Below, piece by piece: positions 8,250-16,851 of a stretch of 35,256 nt of DNA. The notes below the pieces were generated by a model. It did not search any database. It saw only the letters and a list, made by a program, of their open reading frames with translations, and was not told the DNA's origin. The translations under genes were made by a program, and so were the position numbers. Each line of letters begins with the position of its first letter. The first letter of the stretch is position 1. Source of the stretch: Desulfobacterales bacterium (GTDB lineage Bacteria; Desulfobacterota; Desulfobacteria; Desulfobacterales; C00003060); assembly GCA_030616475.1 (NCBI GenBank), contig JAUWXF010000021.1:1-35256 (forward strand), written 5' to 3'.

Positions 8250-8648
8250 ATGCCGGTTACGGATCCATTGGCTGATATGCTGACACGTATCAGAAATGCC
8301 AATATGGCCAAACATGGCAAGGTAGACGTTCCCGCGTCCAAGATGAAAATCAGTGTGGCTAAAATCTTAAAAGCCGAGGGCTACATTAAGAATTATAAGC
8401 TCATCAAGGACCGAAAAGATGGGATTCTAAGAATCTATCTAAAGTACGATGAATCTAACGAAGGAGTCATTGTCGGTCTCAAGCGCCTGAGCAAGCCGGG
8501 CAGGCGGCTTTATGTAAAGAAGGAGGGCATTCCTCTCGTCCTGAGTGGAATGGGGATTGCGATCCTGTCGACATCAAATGGAGTACTCGCTGATCGCGAA
8601 GCAAGAAAGCTAAATGTCGGCGGTGAGCTGCTGTGTAGTATCTGGTAA
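8250..8648 (+). CDS. rpsH: 30S ribosomal protein S8
   Basis: S8 organises the 16S central domain and is the classical translational repressor of the spc operon. The start ATG 8250 ([18 protein letters not shown]) has a strong AGGGAGGAGA upstream, whereas the track start at 8229 lies inside rps[22 protein letters not shown] and [33 protein letters not shown] complete the family pattern, 132 aa. Confidence 0.97.
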   Translation: MPVTDPLADMLTRIRNANMAKHGKVDVPASKMKISVAKILKAEGYIKNYKLIKDRKDGILRIYLKYDESNEGVIVGLKRLSKPGRRLYVKKEGIPLVLSGMGIAILSTSNGVLADREARKLNVGGELLCSIW

Positions 8649-8659
8649 GCCGTTAGTCA

Positions 8660-8743
8660 TTTGGATTGATGATTGATGATTGTCGATTGATGCGCATGGG
8701 GCGGAAAAAATCGTCAATCATCAATCGTCAATATTCAATCGTC
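8660..8743 (-). repeat. Stutter palindrome, GATTGATG word (rpsH-rplF junction)
   Basis: TTTGGATTGATGATTGATG on the left mirrors CGTCAATCATCAATCGTCAA on the right, with the loop TGCGCATGGGGCGGAAAAAA. The preceding GTTAGTCA is the reverse complement of the tail following the 2616 element, so this copy is inverted relative to that one. Confidence 0.8.
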
Positions 8744-8756
8744 AGGGTTATGAACC

Positions 8757-9296
8757 ATGTCTCGAGTAGGAAGACAACCGATTCCAATACCAGATAGTGT
8801 GAAGGTAACTTATGATAGCCGCTGGCTAAGGGTGAAGGGGCCAAAAGGAGAGTTGTCTCGCGTCATACACCCTGATGTGGACCTGGGTGTGAAGGATGGT
8901 TTCATTCACGTTATTCTATTTGGCAAAATGAAGCAGGCCAAAGCAATTCAAGGGCTTACACGAACATTGGTAGCTAATATGATAGTGGGCGTTACACAGG
9001 GATTCGAACGTGGGCTTGAGGTCAGCGGTGTTGGTTATCGCGTCGATCTAAAGTCAAATGTCTTTACCTTAACTCTGGGGTACTCTCATCCTGTGGTCTA
9101 CAAACTTCCTGAGGGCATATCGGCCTCTGTTGACAAGAAGAACAGAATCGTTTTGTCTGGGATTGATAAAGAGCTCTTGGGGTGTACAGCGGCTACCATT
9201 AGAGGATTTAGAAGGCCGGAACCTTACAAGGGCAAGGGGATCAAGTACGTTGAAGAGCAAATTAGACGTAAGGTAGGAAAATCAGCGGCAAAATAA
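8757..9296 (+). CDS. rplF: 50S ribosomal protein L6
   Basis: L6 lies near the sarcin-ricin loop. MSRVGRQPIPIPDSVKV, VKGPKGELSR, VGVTQGFERGLEVSGVGYR and the end RRPEPYKGKGIKYVEEQIRRKVGKSA match the two-lobed L6 family, 179 aa. ATG 8757 follows CAGGGTTATGAACC. It is separated from rpsH and rplR by repeat elements of two different vocabularies. Confidence 0.97.
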   Translation: MSRVGRQPIPIPDSVKVTYDSRWLRVKGPKGELSRVIHPDVDLGVKDGFIHVILFGKMKQAKAIQGLTRTLVANMIVGVTQGFERGLEVSGVGYRVDLKSNVFTLTLGYSHPVVYKLPEGISASVDKKNRIVLSGIDKELLGCTAATIRGFRRPEPYKGKGIKYVEEQIRRKVGKSAAK

Positions 9297-9370
9297 CCAC
9301 ACCCCTTGGGAATTGCACAATTGCTTGCAATCATTTATGTTTCAGTGGCAATTGTTCTATGCTGTCAATA

Positions 9371-9516
9371 TGGAATGATGGAATAGTGGAATAATGGAAT
9401 GTTGGGAACAAAAGCGGAAAAATCATTGTTTCAATTGTTTTCATTCCTTTTAACCCATTATTCCATCATTCCAATACTCCATTATTCCAATTGCGGAGCG
9501 AAGCTGAGCTAAGTTC
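9371..9516 (+). repeat. Stutter palindrome, GGAATGATG word, with cap (rplF-rplR junction)
   Basis: Left arm TGGAATGATGGAATAGTGGA and right arm CCATTATTCCATCATTCCAA, with ACTCCATTATTCCA following, are mirrored. The tail TTGCGGAGCGAAGCTGAGCT then AAGTTC parallels that of the 4262 element. Its reverse complement forms the cap of the GGTCGAGT element at 5047. The stretch 9297-9370 upstream holds only short AATTGC repeats. Confidence 0.8.
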
Positions 9517-9518
9517 TT

Positions 9519-9887
9519 ATGGGTGCTTTATCCTTGAAAAAAAAGGCATGTTTAAGAAGAAAAAGACGCGTGCGAAAAAAAATATATGGGACTGAGGATC
9601 GCCCCCGGTTAAGCGTGTTCAGGAGCACGAGGCATATCTATGCCCAGGTTGTGGTGGATACAACCGGTCATACCGTGGCGTCAGCCTCTACTCTTGATAA
9701 GGAGGCGCGGGAGTATCCAAAGTTTGAGAGTAAGGTGGAGGCGGCAAATTTTGTGGGGAAGCTTGTGGCGCGAAGGGCTATTGAAAAAGGGATTTCCGAG
9801 GTCGTGTTTGACCGCAATGGCTTCTCGTATCACGGCCGGGTGCAGGCGATTGCTACCGGGGCTCGCGAAACGGGTCTCAAATTTTAG
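9519..9887 (+). CDS. rplR: 50S ribosomal protein L18
   Basis: L18 binds 5S rRNA with L5. [35 protein letters not shown] and the end [26 protein letters not shown] are diagnostic, and 122 aa is usual. ATG 9519 has a weak ribosome-binding context because the repeat cap abuts it. TTG 9534 (LKKKACLRR) is a possible alternative. rpsE follows after 15 bp. Confidence 0.95.
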   Translation: MGALSLKKKACLRRKRRVRKKIYGTEDRPRLSVFRSTRHIYAQVVVDTTGHTVASASTLDKEAREYPKFESKVEAANFVGKLVARRAIEKGISEVVFDRNGFSYHGRVQAIATGARETGLKF

Positions 9888-9902
9888 CGAGGAGAAAGAC
9901 CG

Positions 9903-10397
9903 TTGCTTGGCAAAGAGTTAGAGGAAGTTCAGCTAATAGAAAAGGTGGTTCACATAAGCCGTACGGCCAAAGTGGTCAAAGGGGGCCGCCGCTTTAGTTT
10001 CAGTGCCGTGGTTGTTGTTGGAGACGGTAGTGGTAAAGTGGGAAGCGGTCTGGGGAAGGCTAAAGAGGTTCCTGTGGCCATTCGCAAGGGGATTGAGCGA
10101 GCCAAGAAGAACATGATCGAAATTCCTTTAATCAACCAGACCATTCCACATGAGGTTATGGGCAAATATGGCGCCGGCTTGGTTTTACTAAAACCTGCTG
10201 GTGAAGGGACTGGAATCATTGCTGGCGGTGCGATCAGGGCGATGCTGGAGGCCGCAGGCGTGCAGAACGTCCTGACCAAATGTATGGGATCTCACAATCC
10301 CCATAATATTGTGAAGGCCACTCTTAAGGGTTTGAGTCAACTGCGCAGCCGCGAGACGATTGCGGCCAGGCGCGGCAAGGACCCTGCTGAGATATGA
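9903..10397 (+). CDS. rpsE: 30S ribosomal protein S5
   Basis: S5 controls decoding fidelity with S4. [40 protein letters not shown] is the double-stranded-RNA-binding N-domain, and [19 protein letters not shown] is the conserved C-terminal motif, 164 aa. TTG 9903 follows GAGGAGAAAGACCG. It overlaps rpmD by 4 nt. Confidence 0.97.
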   Translation: MLGKELEEVQLIEKVVHISRTAKVVKGGRRFSFSAVVVVGDGSGKVGSGLGKAKEVPVAIRKGIERAKKNMIEIPLINQTIPHEVMGKYGAGLVLLKPAGEGTGIIAGGAIRAMLEAAGVQNVLTKCMGSHNPHNIVKATLKGLSQLRSRETIAARRGKDPAEI

Positions 10398-10597
10398 TCA
10401 TGCCTAAAACACTTAGGATAACGCTAAGAAAGAGTATGATAGGTAGACCCGGGAAACATCGAAGGGTAGTTCATAGCCTGGGATTAAGAAAGTTGAACAA
10501 GACGGTTGTTTTGAAAGACACGCCTACGGTCCGGGGAATGATTCGAAAGGTGTCCCATATGTTGGAAGTGGAAGAAAAGGCCGATGAAACTCAATGA
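10394..10597 (+). CDS. rpmD: 50S ribosomal protein L30
   Basis: [56 protein letters not shown] is the bacterial L30 fold, 65-67 aa depending on start. ATG 10394 overlaps the rpsE stop. ATG 10400 two codons later is an equally plausible start. The 3' end overlaps rplO by 14 nt, indicating tight coupling. Confidence 0.95.
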   Translation: MIMPKTLRITLRKSMIGRPGKHRRVVHSLGLRKLNKTVVLKDTPTVRGMIRKVSHMLEVEEKADETQ

Positions 10598-11024
10598 GCT
10601 GTCACCCCCGAAAGGGGCGCGCAAGGCTGTTAAACGGCTTGGCCGCGGACCGGGCTCAGGGCACGGCAAGACCGCAGGCAGGGGAACCAAGGGCCAAAAG
10701 GCCCGCTCCGGCGGCAACATTAGGCCCGGATTTGAAGGAGGGCAGATGCCACTGCAGCGTCGCCTGCCCAAACGGGGATTTACCAACATCTTTAGAAAGG
10801 AATTTGTAATAGTCAATATACGTGATCTGGGACGGTTTGAGAAAGGTTCGGTGGTAGACAAAGTCGCGCTAACGGCTGCGGGCCTTGTCAAACGAGAATC
10901 AGATGGCGTGAAACTTTTGGGCCAAGGTACAATTGACTACCCGCTGGTGCTGAAGGTAGACCGGTGCAGTGGGTCAGCACGGGCCAAGGTCGAGGCTGTT
11001 GGAGGACGGGTGGAGATCGTCTAG
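10584..11024 (+). CDS. rplO: 50S ribosomal protein L15
   Basis: [44 protein letters not shown] is the glycine-rich N-terminal extension of L15, followed by GFEGGQMPLQRRLPKRGFTN. The C-terminal RCSGSARAKVEAVGGRVEIV closes the family domain, 146 aa. ATG 10584 lies within rpmD with GGAAGTGGAAG upstream. A 262-bp gap precedes secY. Confidence 0.97.
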   Translation: MKLNELSPPKGARKAVKRLGRGPGSGHGKTAGRGTKGQKARSGGNIRPGFEGGQMPLQRRLPKRGFTNIFRKEFVIVNIRDLGRFEKGSVVDKVALTAAGLVKRESDGVKLLGQGTIDYPLVLKVDRCSGSARAKVEAVGGRVEIV

Positions 11025-11084
11025 TAGTATAGGAATTTCGATTTTTGGTTAAATTGAAAGAAGTTGTAAACCTGAGACGGGTAA

Positions 11085-11245
11085 TCTGAAATTCGAAATT
11101 CGAAGCGCGAAATCCGAAACAAATTCAAATGACCAAAATACAAAATTCAAAACAATGAAATTGAGGAATTATGAATAATGTTTTGAACATTTGATATTTG
11201 AATTTCGGATTTGTTTCGTGCTTCGATATTCGATATTCGAATTTA
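11085..11245 (+). repeat. Composite long palindrome R1, copy D (rplO-secY junction)
   Basis: Left arm TGAAATTCGAAATTCGAAGC then GCGAAATCCGAAACAAATTC and CAAATGACCAAAA. Right arm TTTTGAACATTTGATATTTG, GGATTTGTTTCGTGCTTCG and ATATTCGATATTCGAATTT. The flanks (11025-11084 and 11246-11286) lack the caps of copies A and E. Confidence 0.75.
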
Positions 11246-11286
11246 ACAAGCTAAATACAAGCTTCAAGAAGAATTGATAACTTGAT

Positions 11287-12597
11287 ATGATCGGTGGCTT
11301 TCAAAATATATTCAAGATTCCTGAGTTAAAAAAGCGCATTCTATTCACCTTCGGGATGTTGATGGTGTATCGTATCGGATGTGCAGTGCCAACGCCCGGG
11401 ATCGACGCAGATGCCCTTGCCACGTTTTTTGCCCGTGCCCGGGGGACTCTCTTAGGGCTATTTGACATGTTTTCGGGTGGTGCCCTTGAGCGGCTTTCGG
11501 TATTTGCTCTAGGGATCATGCCGTACATAAGCGCCTCGATCATATTGCAGCTTCTGACCGTGGTCATTCCCCACCTTGACAGGCTATCCAAGGAAGGAGA
11601 GTCCGGGCGGAAAAAGATTACGCAGTATACGCGTTACGGGACAGTTATTCTAAGTATAATCCAGGGTTTTGGAATCAGCATCGGGCTTGAGAGTATGACT
11701 TCACCTGGCGGCGCAGCGGTCGTTGCCCATCCTGGCTGGAGTTTTCGGTTCATGACAGTGCTTACCCTGACCGCCGGTACAGCCTTTATTATGTGGCTTG
11801 GGGAGCAGATAACAGAGCGGGGAATCGGCAATGGGATATCCCTTATCATATTTGCAGGTATTGTAGCGCGTATGCCAAGTGCTGTTGGCAATACCTTTCG
11901 TCTGATGAAAACCGGCGAGATGGGGGCTTTTCTGGCGTTGGTATTAGTCGTGCTCATGGTCGTTGTGGTAGGGACTATCGTATTTGTGGAGCGTGGCCAG
12001 CGGCGGATTCCAGTACAATATGCCAAACGGATTGTTGGCCGCAGGATGTACGGCGGCCAGAGCACTCATCTGCCCCTTAGGATTAATACGTCTGGCGTGA
12101 TTCCGCCCATTTTTGCGTCTTCTATCATTATGTTTCCAGCCACGGTGGCTAATTTCATAGATGTCCCGTGGATGCAAAGCGTTTCCCAGGCCATGACACC
12201 CGGCGGCATCGTATACAACCTTGTGTTTGTCGGCTTTATCATCTTCTTCTGTTATTTTTATACTGCCGTTACCTTCAACCCGGTTGATGTGGCTGACAAT
12301 ATGAAAAAGTACGGAGGCTATATCCCCGGCATCAGGCCCGGCAAGCGCACAGCCGACTATATCGACAGGGTGCTTACACGCATAACCTTTGGCGGGGCCA
12401 TATACGTATCAGCCGTTTGTGTATTGCCGACGGTATTGATTGCCAGGTTCAATGTTCCTTTTTACTTTGGAGGTACTGCCCTTTTGATCGTGGTGGGCGT
12501 GGCCATAGACACCGTCAGCCAGATGGAGAGCCACATGCTGGCTCGACACTACGAGGGTTTCATAAAAAAAGGGGGAGCCATTAAGGGACGACATTGA
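11287..12597 (+). CDS. secY: Preprotein translocase subunit SecY
   Basis: SecY is the pore of the general secretion channel. The 436-aa protein has about ten hydrophobic segments. [10 protein letters not shown] follows TM1, and [18 protein letters not shown] is the plug/TM2-3 region. [19 protein letters not shown] and IPLRINTSG-like [20 protein letters not shown] are present, and [23 protein letters not shown] is the conserved cytosolic loop that contacts SecA and the ribosome. ATG 11287 has no strong Shine-Dalgarno. It ends one base before map. adk, often found here, is absent. Confidence 0.97.
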   Translation: MIGGFQNIFKIPELKKRILFTFGMLMVYRIGCAVPTPGIDADALATFFARARGTLLGLFDMFSGGALERLSVFALGIMPYISASIILQLLTVVIPHLDRLSKEGESGRKKITQYTRYGTVILSIIQGFGISIGLESMTSPGGAAVVAHPGWSFRFMTVLTLTAGTAFIMWLGEQITERGIGNGISLIIFAGIVARMPSAVGNTFRLMKTGEMGAFLALVLVVLMVVVVGTIVFVERGQRRIPVQYAKRIVGRRMYGGQSTHLPLRINTSGVIPPIFASSIIMFPATVANFIDVPWMQSVSQAMTPGGIVYNLVFVGFIIFFCYFYTAVTFNPVDVADNMKKYGGYIPGIRPGKRTADYIDRVLTRITFGGAIYVSAVCVLPTVLIARFNVPFYFGGTALLIVVGVAIDTVSQMESHMLARHYEGFIKKGGAIKGRH

Positions 12598-12598
12598 C

Positions 12599-13357
12599 AT
12601 GGTCATCTTGAAGTCTCCAGGTGAGATTGAGAAGATCCGCCAGAGCAATGTCATTGTTGCAGAGATCCTTGAAGTTTTGCGGCAAAAAATCGAACCTGGT
12701 ACCAATACACTGACACTAGACAAGATTTCCGAGAAACTGGCCCTTGCGAGAACCGCCAGACCTGCTTTTAAGGGATATCGGGGTTATCCGTACAGCCTGT
12801 GTACATCCGTTAATCAGCAGGTTGTTCACGGTTTTCCGTCCAGGCATCCCCTTAAGGAAGGGGATATACTCAGCATCGATTTTGGTATTTTCTATAATGG
12901 TTATTATGGGGATGCGGCCATTACTGTACCTGTGGGCAAGGTATCGGGGATTGCGCAGCGACTAATGAAAACCACCAAACAAGCCCTTTTCCTGGGCATT
13001 GAGCAGGCGGTACCGGGTAAACGGTTGTCTGATATCTCCCACGCTATTCAGAGCCACGCGGAGTCAGCCGGGTTCTCGGTTGTCAGGAAATTTGTAGGAC
13101 ACGGAATAGGAAAGGCCTTGCATGAGGACCCTCAAATACCTAACTATGGTAAGCCGGGTATGGGGATTCGCTTGAAGCCAGGCATGGTGCTGGCTATTGA
13201 GCCAATGGTTAATGCTGGCAGCTATGAGGTAAAGACCTTAGAGGATGGGTGGACAGCAGTAACAAAAGATGGGAGTTTGTCGGCCCATTTTGAGCATACC
13301 GTTGCAATTACAGAAGACGGGCCGGTCATTTTGAGTACCACAGACGGCAAAGTATAA
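12599..13357 (+). CDS. map: Methionine aminopeptidase, type I
   Basis: Removes the initiator methionine from nascent proteins in the cytosol. The expected metal ligands are visible: D94 (SIDFG), D105 (YYGDA), H168 (GHGIG), E201 (AIEPM) and E232 (HFEHT), with the substrate histidine at H78. At 252 aa it is a normal type Ia enzyme without N-terminal extension. The start one base after secY indicates co-transcription and coupling. Confidence 0.97.
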   Translation: MVILKSPGEIEKIRQSNVIVAEILEVLRQKIEPGTNTLTLDKISEKLALARTARPAFKGYRGYPYSLCTSVNQQVVHGFPSRHPLKEGDILSIDFGIFYNGYYGDAAITVPVGKVSGIAQRLMKTTKQALFLGIEQAVPGKRLSDISHAIQSHAESAGFSVVRKFVGHGIGKALHEDPQIPNYGKPGMGIRLKPGMVLAIEPMVNAGSYEVKTLEDGWTAVTKDGSLSAHFEHTVAITEDGPVILSTTDGKV

Positions 13358-13387
13358 ATGCCGAAAGAAGAACCGATTGAGGTTCAG

Positions 13388-13503
13388 TGATTGATGATTG
13401 ATGATTGATGATTGACGATTGATGATTGAAAATTGTTTTTCCGCCGCAGGTGGATCAATCGACAATCGACAATCATCAATCCAAATGACCAATGACCAAT
13501 GAG
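13388..13503 (+). repeat. Stutter palindrome, GATTGATG word (map-rpmJ junction)
   Basis: The left arm is five or more units of TGATTGATGATTGATGATTG. The loop TTTTTCCGCCGCAGGTGGAT leads to the right arm CAATCGACAATCGACAATCA then TCAATCCAAA at 13485. The loop and right arm nearly duplicate those at 2616. The tail TGACCAATGACCAATGAG follows. Confidence 0.8.
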
Positions 13504-13543
13504 TATCGACCGCTCCCGCGAATTAGCGAAAATGAGGTAAAAC

Positions 13544-13657
13544 ATGAAAGTAAGGGCTTCGGTAAAGAAGATATGCAGCAAGTGTAAGATTGTTCGTCGC
13601 AAGGGGATTGTTAGAGTCATTTGCGAGAATAAGAGACATAAGCAAAGGCAAGGATAA
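13544..13657 (+). CDS. rpmJ: 50S ribosomal protein L36
   Basis: This 37-codon ORF is too short for the supplied track. It reads [19 protein letters not shown] and ends KRHKQRQG, the classic L36 sequence with zinc ligands C11, C14, C27 and H32. ATG 13544 is preceded by GAGGTAAAAC. Its position between map and rpsM is canonical, though infA is missing between map and rpmJ. Both flanks are repeat elements. Confidence 0.96.
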   Translation: MKVRASVKKICSKCKIVRRKGIVRVICENKRHKQRQG

Positions 13658-13660
13658 AGC

Positions 13661-13746
13661 CGCTATTCGTTATCCGTTACTGGTTATTCGTTATTCGGAC
13701 AACTAATAACGGACAACTAATAACAAATAACAAGTAACGAATAACC
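13661..13746 (+). repeat. Stutter palindrome, TAACGAATAAC word (rpmJ-rpsM junction)
   Basis: Left arm CGCTATTCGTTATCCGTTAC then TGGTTATTCGTTATTCGG. Right arm AATAACGGACAACTAATAAC, then AAATAACAAGTAACGAATAA. The arms are imperfect mirror images made of 7-8 nt units. Related words occur in the tail at 2698 and before rpsJ at about 212. Confidence 0.8.
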
Positions 13747-13767
13747 AAACTAAGGGGAGGCAACAGA

Positions 13768-14139
13768 TTGGCACGGATTGCAGGCGTTGATTTGCCGAAA
13801 AATAAACGGGCCGAGATAGGTCTGACCTATATTTATGGGATTGGGCGCAGCATATCGAGGAAGATATTACGGGAGGCCGGTATAGATTTTGATACAAAGA
13901 CGGATCAATTAGGAGAAGACCAGGTTACGGCCATCCGCAAAATCATTGATAGTCAGCACAAAGTTGAAGGAGAGCTTCGCACTGAAGTCTCTATGAACGT
14001 GAAGCGACTGATGGAACTGGGGTGCTACCGTGGTCTCAGGCACCGAAAATCACTTCCGGTTCGAGGGCAGCGAACGAGCACCAACGCCAGAACCCGGAAG
14101 GGACCACGTCGCAGTGTTGTGAGAAAGAGAAAGAAATAG
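13768..14139 (+). CDS. rpsM: 30S ribosomal protein S13
   Basis: S13 contacts P-site tRNA and bridges to the 50[29 protein letters not shown] and the basic C-terminus [28 protein letters not shown] are hallmarks, 123 aa. The start is TTG 13768, fixed by AAGGGGAGG just upstream and by the family N-terminus. It heads the alpha segment. Confidence 0.97.
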   Translation: MARIAGVDLPKNKRAEIGLTYIYGIGRSISRKILREAGIDFDTKTDQLGEDQVTAIRKIIDSQHKVEGELRTEVSMNVKRLMELGCYRGLRHRKSLPVRGQRTSTNARTRKGPRRSVVRKRKK

Positions 14140-14157
14140 GAGGAATATGCGTACATC

Positions 14158-14541
14158 ATGGCAAGGCCATCTCGAAAAAAGAAAGAAAAGAAGCACATCC
14201 TAAATGGGATAGCCCATATCCAGTCTACCTTTAACAATACGATCGTGACCATCACTGATCCTGTGGGTAATGTAGTGGCATGGTCCAGCGCGGGGACGCA
14301 GGGTTTCAAGGGTTCGCGGAAAAGCACCCCTTTTGCCGCTCAACTGGCGGCGGCGGATGCCGCCAAGAAGGCCATGGAACACGGGATGAGAAATGTTGAG
14401 GTCTACGTAAAGGGTCCGGGTGCAGGCCGGGAGGCTGCTTTGCGCGCCCTTCAGGCAGCAGGGTTTAATGTTGTTTTGATCAAAGATGTGACCCCCATTC
14501 CGCACAACGGCTGTCGCCCACCCAAGCGGCGCAGGGTGTGA
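14158..14541 (+). CDS. rpsK: 30S ribosomal protein S11
   Basis: S11 is on the platform, close to the E-site codon. [47 protein letters not shown] and the end [18 protein letters not shown] are diagnostic, 127 aa. ATG 14158 has AGGAGG 14 bases upstream, slightly long. An out-of-frame ATG lies between. The final asparagine-glycine in HNGCRPP is the site of isoaspartate formation in E. coli S11. Confidence 0.97.
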   Translation: MARPSRKKKEKKHILNGIAHIQSTFNNTIVTITDPVGNVVAWSSAGTQGFKGSRKSTPFAAQLAAADAAKKAMEHGMRNVEVYVKGPGAGREAALRALQAAGFNVVLIKDVTPIPHNGCRPPKRRRV

Positions 14542-14554
14542 AAGGAGGACTATT

Positions 14555-15184
14555 TTGGGACGATATATCGGTTCGGTATGCAGGCTGTGCCGACGCGAAG
14601 ACCTGAAGATGTTTTTAAAGGGAGATCGATGTTATTCCGACAAATGTGCCTTTGACCGCAGAGGGTATGCTCCGGGTCAGCACGGACAGCGGCGACGGCG
14701 GAAGTTCTCCGACTACGGCATCCAACTTCGGGAGAAGCAGAAAGTCAAACGTATGTATGGCTTGCTGGAAGGCCAGTTTCGTGGTTTGTTCTACAAAGCG
14801 GAACGCGCACGAGAGATAACCGGTACCAACCTTTTGATTTTTCTGGAACGGCGCCTGGACAATGTGGTCTATCGTTTGGGATTTGCTAATGCCCGGGCAC
14901 AGGGCAGGCAGTTAGTACGCCATAATCACTTCATGGTTAATGGCCAAAAAATGAATATTCCGTCTTACCTGGTAAAGGTAAGTGACGTAATAGAGGTGCG
15001 GGAGAAGAGTCGAAAGATAGCCGGCATTTCCGATGCTATGGATGCTGTGGTGCGGCGCGGTGTTCCGGCATGGCTTGAACTTTCAAAGGAACAATTCAGG
15101 GGAACGATCAAGGCCTATCCCACCCGGGAAGAATTGACGATGCCGATCCAGGAGCAATTGATAGTGGAACTCTATTCTAAATAA
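14555..15184 (+). CDS. rpsD: 30S ribosomal protein S4, zinc-containing form
   Basis: S4 initiates 30S assembly and represses the alpha operon in E. coli. C9, C12, C26 and C31 (CRLC and CYSDKC) form the zinc-binding N-terminus of C-plus S4. An S4 RNA-binding domain follows ([32 protein letters not shown]). It is 209 aa. TTG 14555 follows AAAGGAGG, which decides the start. Confidence 0.97.
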   Translation: MGRYIGSVCRLCRREDLKMFLKGDRCYSDKCAFDRRGYAPGQHGQRRRRKFSDYGIQLREKQKVKRMYGLLEGQFRGLFYKAERAREITGTNLLIFLERRLDNVVYRLGFANARAQGRQLVRHNHFMVNGQKMNIPSYLVKVSDVIEVREKSRKIAGISDAMDAVVRRGVPAWLELSKEQFRGTIKAYPTREELTMPIQEQLIVELYSK

Positions 15185-15204
15185 ACCAAATTCGGAGATT
15201 ATGC

Positions 15205-16236
15205 ATGTCATCAAATGAGCTCATGTACATGAATTGGCGCGAGCTGATCAAGCCGAAAGGTATTGAGATTACTGACAGCATGGCGTCCTACGCAAAGTTT
15301 GTCTGTGAGCCCCTGGAAAGGGGTTTTGGCATTACCATCGGCAATGCGCTCCGTAGAATGCTCCTTTCCTCACTTCACGGGGCTGCCGTTGTCTCAGTAA
15401 AGGCAGATAATGTCATGCACGAGTTTACGGCTATACCCGGTGTGCTTGAGGACATGTCCGAGATTGTATTGAATCTCAAAGAAGTCCGCTTGCGAATGTC
15501 TGATCCGGGGCCGAGGGTGCTCCGGATCGAAGCCTCTGGAGAATGTGAGGTTAAGGCAGGGGATATAATCTCTGACGGTGGTGTTGAGATACTAAACCCG
15601 GAGCATCATATTGCAACCCTGTCAAAGGACGCAAAACTGGATATGACCATGACGGCCAAGGCGGGCAAGGGTTATGTGCCGGCCGACATGAATAAAGAAG
15701 AAAACGATCCCATTGGCACCATACCGATAGATGCTGTATTCTCACCTGTAAAGCGGGTCAACTATGTGGTCGGGAATGCTCGGGTTGGTCAAAGGACCGA
15801 TTATGATAAACTCACCCTTGAGGTATGGACCGATGGTAGTGTTGTGCCGGAAGATGCTGTGGCATATGCGGCAAAGATACTCAAAGAACAGATGAACATC
15901 TTTATCAACTTTGATGAAGAAGCAGAGCCTGAACCTAAACCTGAAAGAGAGCAAGAGGAGGAAAAGCCCCTTAACGAAAACCTCTATCGGAGTGTTGATG
16001 AATTGGAACTTTCGGTTCGCTCTGCCAACTGCCTAAAGAATGCGAACATCCAATATATTGGGGGATTGGTCCAGAAGACCGAGGTCGAGATGCTCAAGAC
16101 CAAAAATTTTGGTCGGAAATCACTGAATGAAATTAAGGAAGTTCTGGCCGAAATGGGACTGACTCTTGGTATGAAGCTTGAGAACTTTGTGCCACCCGAC
16201 GAAGAGGCTATAGAAGAAGAAAGCAGCGATACATGA
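15205..16236 (+). CDS. rpoA: DNA-directed RNA polymerase subunit alpha
   Basis: The alpha subunit nucleates polymerase assembly. The N-terminal domain has [28 protein letters not shown] and the assembly region to about residue 235. An unusually acidic Glu/Pro linker ([16 protein letters not shown]) follows. The C-terminal domain ([42 protein letters not shown]) binds UP elements and activators. It is 343 aa. The stop overlaps the rplQ start by 4 nt (ATGA). Confidence 0.97.
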   Translation: MSSNELMYMNWRELIKPKGIEITDSMASYAKFVCEPLERGFGITIGNALRRMLLSSLHGAAVVSVKADNVMHEFTAIPGVLEDMSEIVLNLKEVRLRMSDPGPRVLRIEASGECEVKAGDIISDGGVEILNPEHHIATLSKDAKLDMTMTAKAGKGYVPADMNKEENDPIGTIPIDAVFSPVKRVNYVVGNARVGQRTDYDKLTLEVWTDGSVVPEDAVAYAAKILKEQMNIFINFDEEAEPEPKPEREQEEEKPLNENLYRSVDELELSVRSANCLKNANIQYIGGLVQKTEVEMLKTKNFGRKSLNEIKEVLAEMGLTLGMKLENFVPPDEEAIEEESSDT

Positions 16237-16754
16237 GACACCAAAAAGCGGGAAAAAAGCTGAACCGCACAGGAAGCCATCGGAATGCCATGTTCCGGAA
16301 CATGGTAACTTCCCTTTTCGAACATGGCCGGATTCGGACAACGGATGCCAAGGCCAAGGAGTTGAGGCGATGGGCCGACCGCATGGTTACCCTGGCAAAA
16401 AGAGGTGATCTCCATGCGCGACGGCAGGCGCTGGGAGTCATGAGAGACAAGACAGTGGTCCACAAACTCTTTGAAGAAGCGCCGGAGCGTTTCGGCGACA
16501 GGGCCGGAGGTTACACCAATGTGACTAAGATAGGGATGCGGCGTGGAGACGCAGCCCCTATTTCATTGGTAGAGCTTGTTGCTCCAAAAGAAAAGAAGGA
16601 ACGGAAAAAGAAAAAATCGAGGGCGGAGAAGAAGGGGGTCGACAAAGCCAAGAAGGAGGCACCTGTAAAGGCTAAAGAAAGAGAAAAGCCAAAAGAGGCC
16701 GAAACCGCGGAGAAGGCAGCACAGCACGCCGCGCCTGAAATGGAAAAAGAGTAG
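16233..16754 (+). CDS. rplQ: 50S ribosomal protein L17 with charged C-terminal extension
   Basis: [45 protein letters not shown] and the end of the core, [24 protein letters not shown], define L17. The core finishes near residue 115. About 55 further residues are a Lys/Glu/Ala-rich low-complexity tail ([15 protein letters not shown] onward) of unknown role. Tails of this sort vary between lineages. It is the last gene of the supercluster, closed by the terminator at 16815. Confidence 0.96.
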   Translation: MRHQKAGKKLNRTGSHRNAMFRNMVTSLFEHGRIRTTDAKAKELRRWADRMVTLAKRGDLHARRQALGVMRDKTVVHKLFEEAPERFGDRAGGYTNVTKIGMRRGDAAPISLVELVAPKEKKERKKKKSRAEKKGVDKAKKEAPVKAKEREKPKEAETAEKAAQHAAPEMEKE

Positions 16755-16814
16755 ACAACGCTTTAGAAGCTCCTACCCGCTGCTCCGCGTTGTGGACGCA
16801 ACGGCAAACAAAGC

Positions 16815-16851
16815 AAAGAGGTTAGCCATCACTGGCAATCTCTTTTTTGTT
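16815..16851 (+). terminator. Rho-independent terminator after rplQ
   Basis: AAAGAGGTTAGCCA pairs with TGGCAATCTCTTT around a TCAC loop, followed by TTTTGTTT. The A-tract on the other side makes it potentially bidirectional. The stop codon of the convergent lytic transglycosylase lies in its loop. Confidence 0.8.
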
